Assembly (NCBI GenBank): GCA_008360955.1
Contig: LUCM01004940.1
Location: 238,974-302,973 of the forward strand
Direction of reading: 5' to 3'
Length of the DNA: 64,000 bases
From: Fasciolopsis buskii
Taxonomy: Eukaryota > Platyhelminthes > Trematoda > Plagiorchiida > Fasciolidae
Part shown: in pieces, positions 61,901 through 64,000 of the stretch
Position numbering within the stretch: position 1 is the stretch's first letter
Layout of the letters: the number at the start of each line of letters is the position of its first letter
The notes under the pieces: model-generated
Told to the model about the DNA's origin: nothing
The model's database searches: none
What the model saw: only the letters and a program-made list of their open reading frames with translations
Program-made: the position numbers and the translations under genes

Positions 61901-64000
61901 ATCTGATGGTTGTTAAGCTACAGAAGTCAGGAATAACAAGCCTTACACCAAGGCACTCTGCAACCGTACTTTGATAATCCCAAATAAACGGTAGCTGACC
62001 TGGTAAGAGAATACGCCTAACACCGAGTTATTTCGCTGTTCCACTCGGCGAACCTCAGATTAAAAAATTAAAATTATTCATTTCAGACTGAAATGATTTC
62101 ATAGGGGACTAAAAATTTGTAGAAGTGATTAGAAAATCGTGTGTGATATTCAAGGTAATATAAGTGTTGTCTAAAGGACCATGATCGGAAAGTAAATCCC
62201 TACGGGAAAGGTGACAGTTGACGTTGTCCTCAAGTCAACCTGTTCCACTGAACAACAGACAGCTTATTGAAATAAATGACGCGTTCTTCAACATTGCGGT
62301 ATGCTCGTGATATTGGACTCAGTTTGTCATCGTCGTAGAATTTAATGATCGCCAATTACGTATACGCTTTGAACCATGTATATTCATCACAGATTGTTAG
62401 TGGAAATCGGGTAGTTATTTTAAGGCAGCTGAGTGTTTAACAATAGCAACACAGTTCGCATTTCCCTCCCGTTTCCTTTTCATTGTTATTTTGACCGGTT
62501 GAGACTTGACAAAGGTTGATAATGCAGGCTCATATGAGATAACGTGCATCAGTCCAAAAAAATCACGATGAAAGACTACAAATGCACTTTCGAGTGATGT
62601 TTTTCTTACTGGTTTCCTCGTTGTTTCTCGTTCTCATCGCATCATTTTTCTACTATGCACAAAATCTTTTCAACCTGATTTGCCTGTTCTCGAAAGCGCC
62701 TGCCCCGACTCATTGAAATTTTGACGGGCTTGAAATCAAAATTAACTTCATTGTTCTTTAAGCAACTGTTAGGAATCTCGCATCGTATCAGAGCCTGTGG
62801 CAATTATTGAGCTAAATATTTTTCAGACAGGACGATCTCATCCAAAACAGCTCATATCGAAAAAGTTGGGTTAAATTAAGACGTATTCAGAATAAGAATT
62901 TAGGAACCCCACGACAGTCACCATATCTTTCCCATTTGTTCAAATGCACATAGTTAGCAATTAGGTGGTCCACCACCGTATATACTGAAAGCAGAACTTT
63001 TCCTTTAAGTATCCATTCTCAGATGTTTCAGATAGTCTTGCAGTATCTTGCTCGGTTATCACCTCAAAACAGATGTTGAATGTGCAATTTGAAACGAGTC
63101 TCGTTCTGTTTATCGTCACATTCACCCTAACAGTCTGGGTCGAAATTGAGTGATTTTGGAGGAAGCGGAAACGTGACAAGTTTGACCTCAGGCGAGACAC
63201 AAAACTGGCACGAAAAGGTTGATCACTGAACTTGGGAACTTTTGGTTCAGTGAAATCCAGAAATACACATTTGTGCTTCAAAATCGGATTTGCGCTATAT
63301 GTGAACCCCTCACTTAGGTTGATCTTCAAGACGTCCGGCAATCAGTTTGGGAGTCGATAAACCATCGGGATAGCTAATAGGGAGTTTATAAATGGAACTA
63401 CTGAGGAGCTTATTTGCTAATCAATTACACCTGCATCTTGTATCCTGTGCAACATCATGTTTTGTTATGATTGCTTAGACACTGATGCCGGCTGATGCGC
63501 TTAATGGTCTTCGGTTCGCGTTGGTATTTCTGTTTTCGTTATTTCCATATCGATTACTCAACCCTCGAAAAAACGCTGTCCCGGTGCATGTGGCATATCC
63601 AATTTTCCTTCATATGGAACCCAGTTCGGCCGATAAAAGAGAATCACTTGTCTTCGACTAATTCAAAACAGTCCACCCGCGGCACGCGTCAGTCTTTCCA
63701 CATGTTGGATTCCATTGAGATTCAAGTGTTAAAACGTATGCAATTCAGGTTTGCAAGCTTAGAATTGGCTGAAGGAACTTCTATTCATGGCGGTCACAAC
63801 AGGTTGCCAAAGTAAATGCCAAATTATCACAATATTTTCATCAACCGAAAAGCAAATAATGCCTGCTCTGGATGGTTTAGTGCTAATTTGCTGTCATGGT
63901 TACATTTTACTTTATGCACTTCTGAACACAGACAAGTTGGCTTAAACAATATTTTAGTTACAGCGCACGTCTTGCAATTTTACTTCCTATTTTACTATCC
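58941..64000. other. No recognisable gene apart from one weak exon candidate
   Basis: Besides the candidate at 60,602, several frames of 94-126 codons (61,480 plus; 62,961-63,341 minus; 63,495 plus) have no identifiable motif. A GAAAACGAGC segment at about 59,836-59,872 weakly resembles the right end of the 291-bp repeat. Confidence 0.5.
60602..60832 (+). CDS. Possible terminal exon, Cys-rich with hydrophobic C-terminus
   Basis: A pyrimidine-rich run and acceptor (TTGTTTTTTGAGCAG) ends at 60,601. The following frame reads TVPCSNNRNYSTSLKF, GGCKICTKGNCNKY, TGCLRMCAHNSHPG and then FILLCLLINIGLIFGI before a stop. Eight Cys in about 75 residues and a hydrophobic end suggest the last exon of a small membrane-anchored or GPI-linked extracellular protein. 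No family can be named and no upstream exon was found. The frame has no ATG of its own, so it stands or falls with the splice site. Confidence 0.2.
   Translation, partial: TVPCSNNRNYSTSLKFGGCKICTKGNCNKYFIFLSTGCLRMCAHNSHPGFPTNFILLCLLINIGLIFGIRLEVYVT

Noticed and set aside
62961..63341. 126-codon minus-strand frame with several N-glycosylation sequons
   Set aside because: No ATG, no good acceptor, no Cys pattern or known fold; sequons are frequent by chance.
1..64000. CRISPR array, bacterial operon, rRNA or phage content
   Set aside because: No regularly spaced repeats, no dense same-strand gene runs and no conserved rRNA segments; all signs are eukaryotic.

Overview
The window looks like gene-poor nuclear DNA of a flatworm, most likely a trematode. 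It is moderately AT-rich, has very few coding sequences, and is littered with decayed retroelements of kinds common in flatworm genomes: an APE-type LINE, a Penelope-like element and a tRNA-derived SINE. Only one convincing protein gene is present. There is no operon, CRISPR array, rRNA or intact tRNA gene. The organism call is inferred from repeat types, gene density and the style of the receptor gene; no marker gene fixes it.

Layout. 1-7,000: no recognisable gene, one SINE remnant, an AT microsatellite and a cluster of E-box palindromes. 7,000-10,560: a near full-length but dead LINE (endonuclease then reverse transcriptase, plus strand). 10,560-28,000: mostly unassigned, with a possible exon (13,881-14,091), a candidate LTR with TATA and AATAAA boxes (15,117-15,500), a tRNA-like sequence (21,520-21,586) and a clear SINE (25,445-25,612). 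28,379-30,595 (minus): a single-exon class A GPCR with long intracellular loop 3 and a very long basic tail, lacking several normally conserved anchors. 30,600-50,900: unassigned, with three more SINE copies, one copy of a hairpin-bearing repeat (41,342), a secreted-type small ORF (42,177), a degenerate trinucleotide tract (~44,000), a 12-bp perfect hairpin (45,915) and an antisense LINE endonuclease relic (47,560-48,150). 50,958-54,191: a nested mobile-element cluster holding a SINE, a LINE RT fragment, a second copy of the 41-kb repeat, a Penelope-like RT/GIY-YIG fragment on the minus strand, and a 291-bp direct repeat pair. The second member of that pair starts exactly one base after the only N in the window. 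54,200-64,000: unassigned apart from SINE remnants and one possible Cys-rich exon.

How the parts fit. The receptor is the only gene with an apparent cellular role, probably reception of a peptide or other ligand at a cell surface. The SINE copies have Pol III A/B boxes and a GATAAAA-type tail, so a LINE elsewhere in the genome presumably mobilised them. The LINE and Penelope-like copies here are all broken. Most other open frames of 60-140 codons are about as long as expected by chance in 64 kb of AT-rich DNA and are not annotated.
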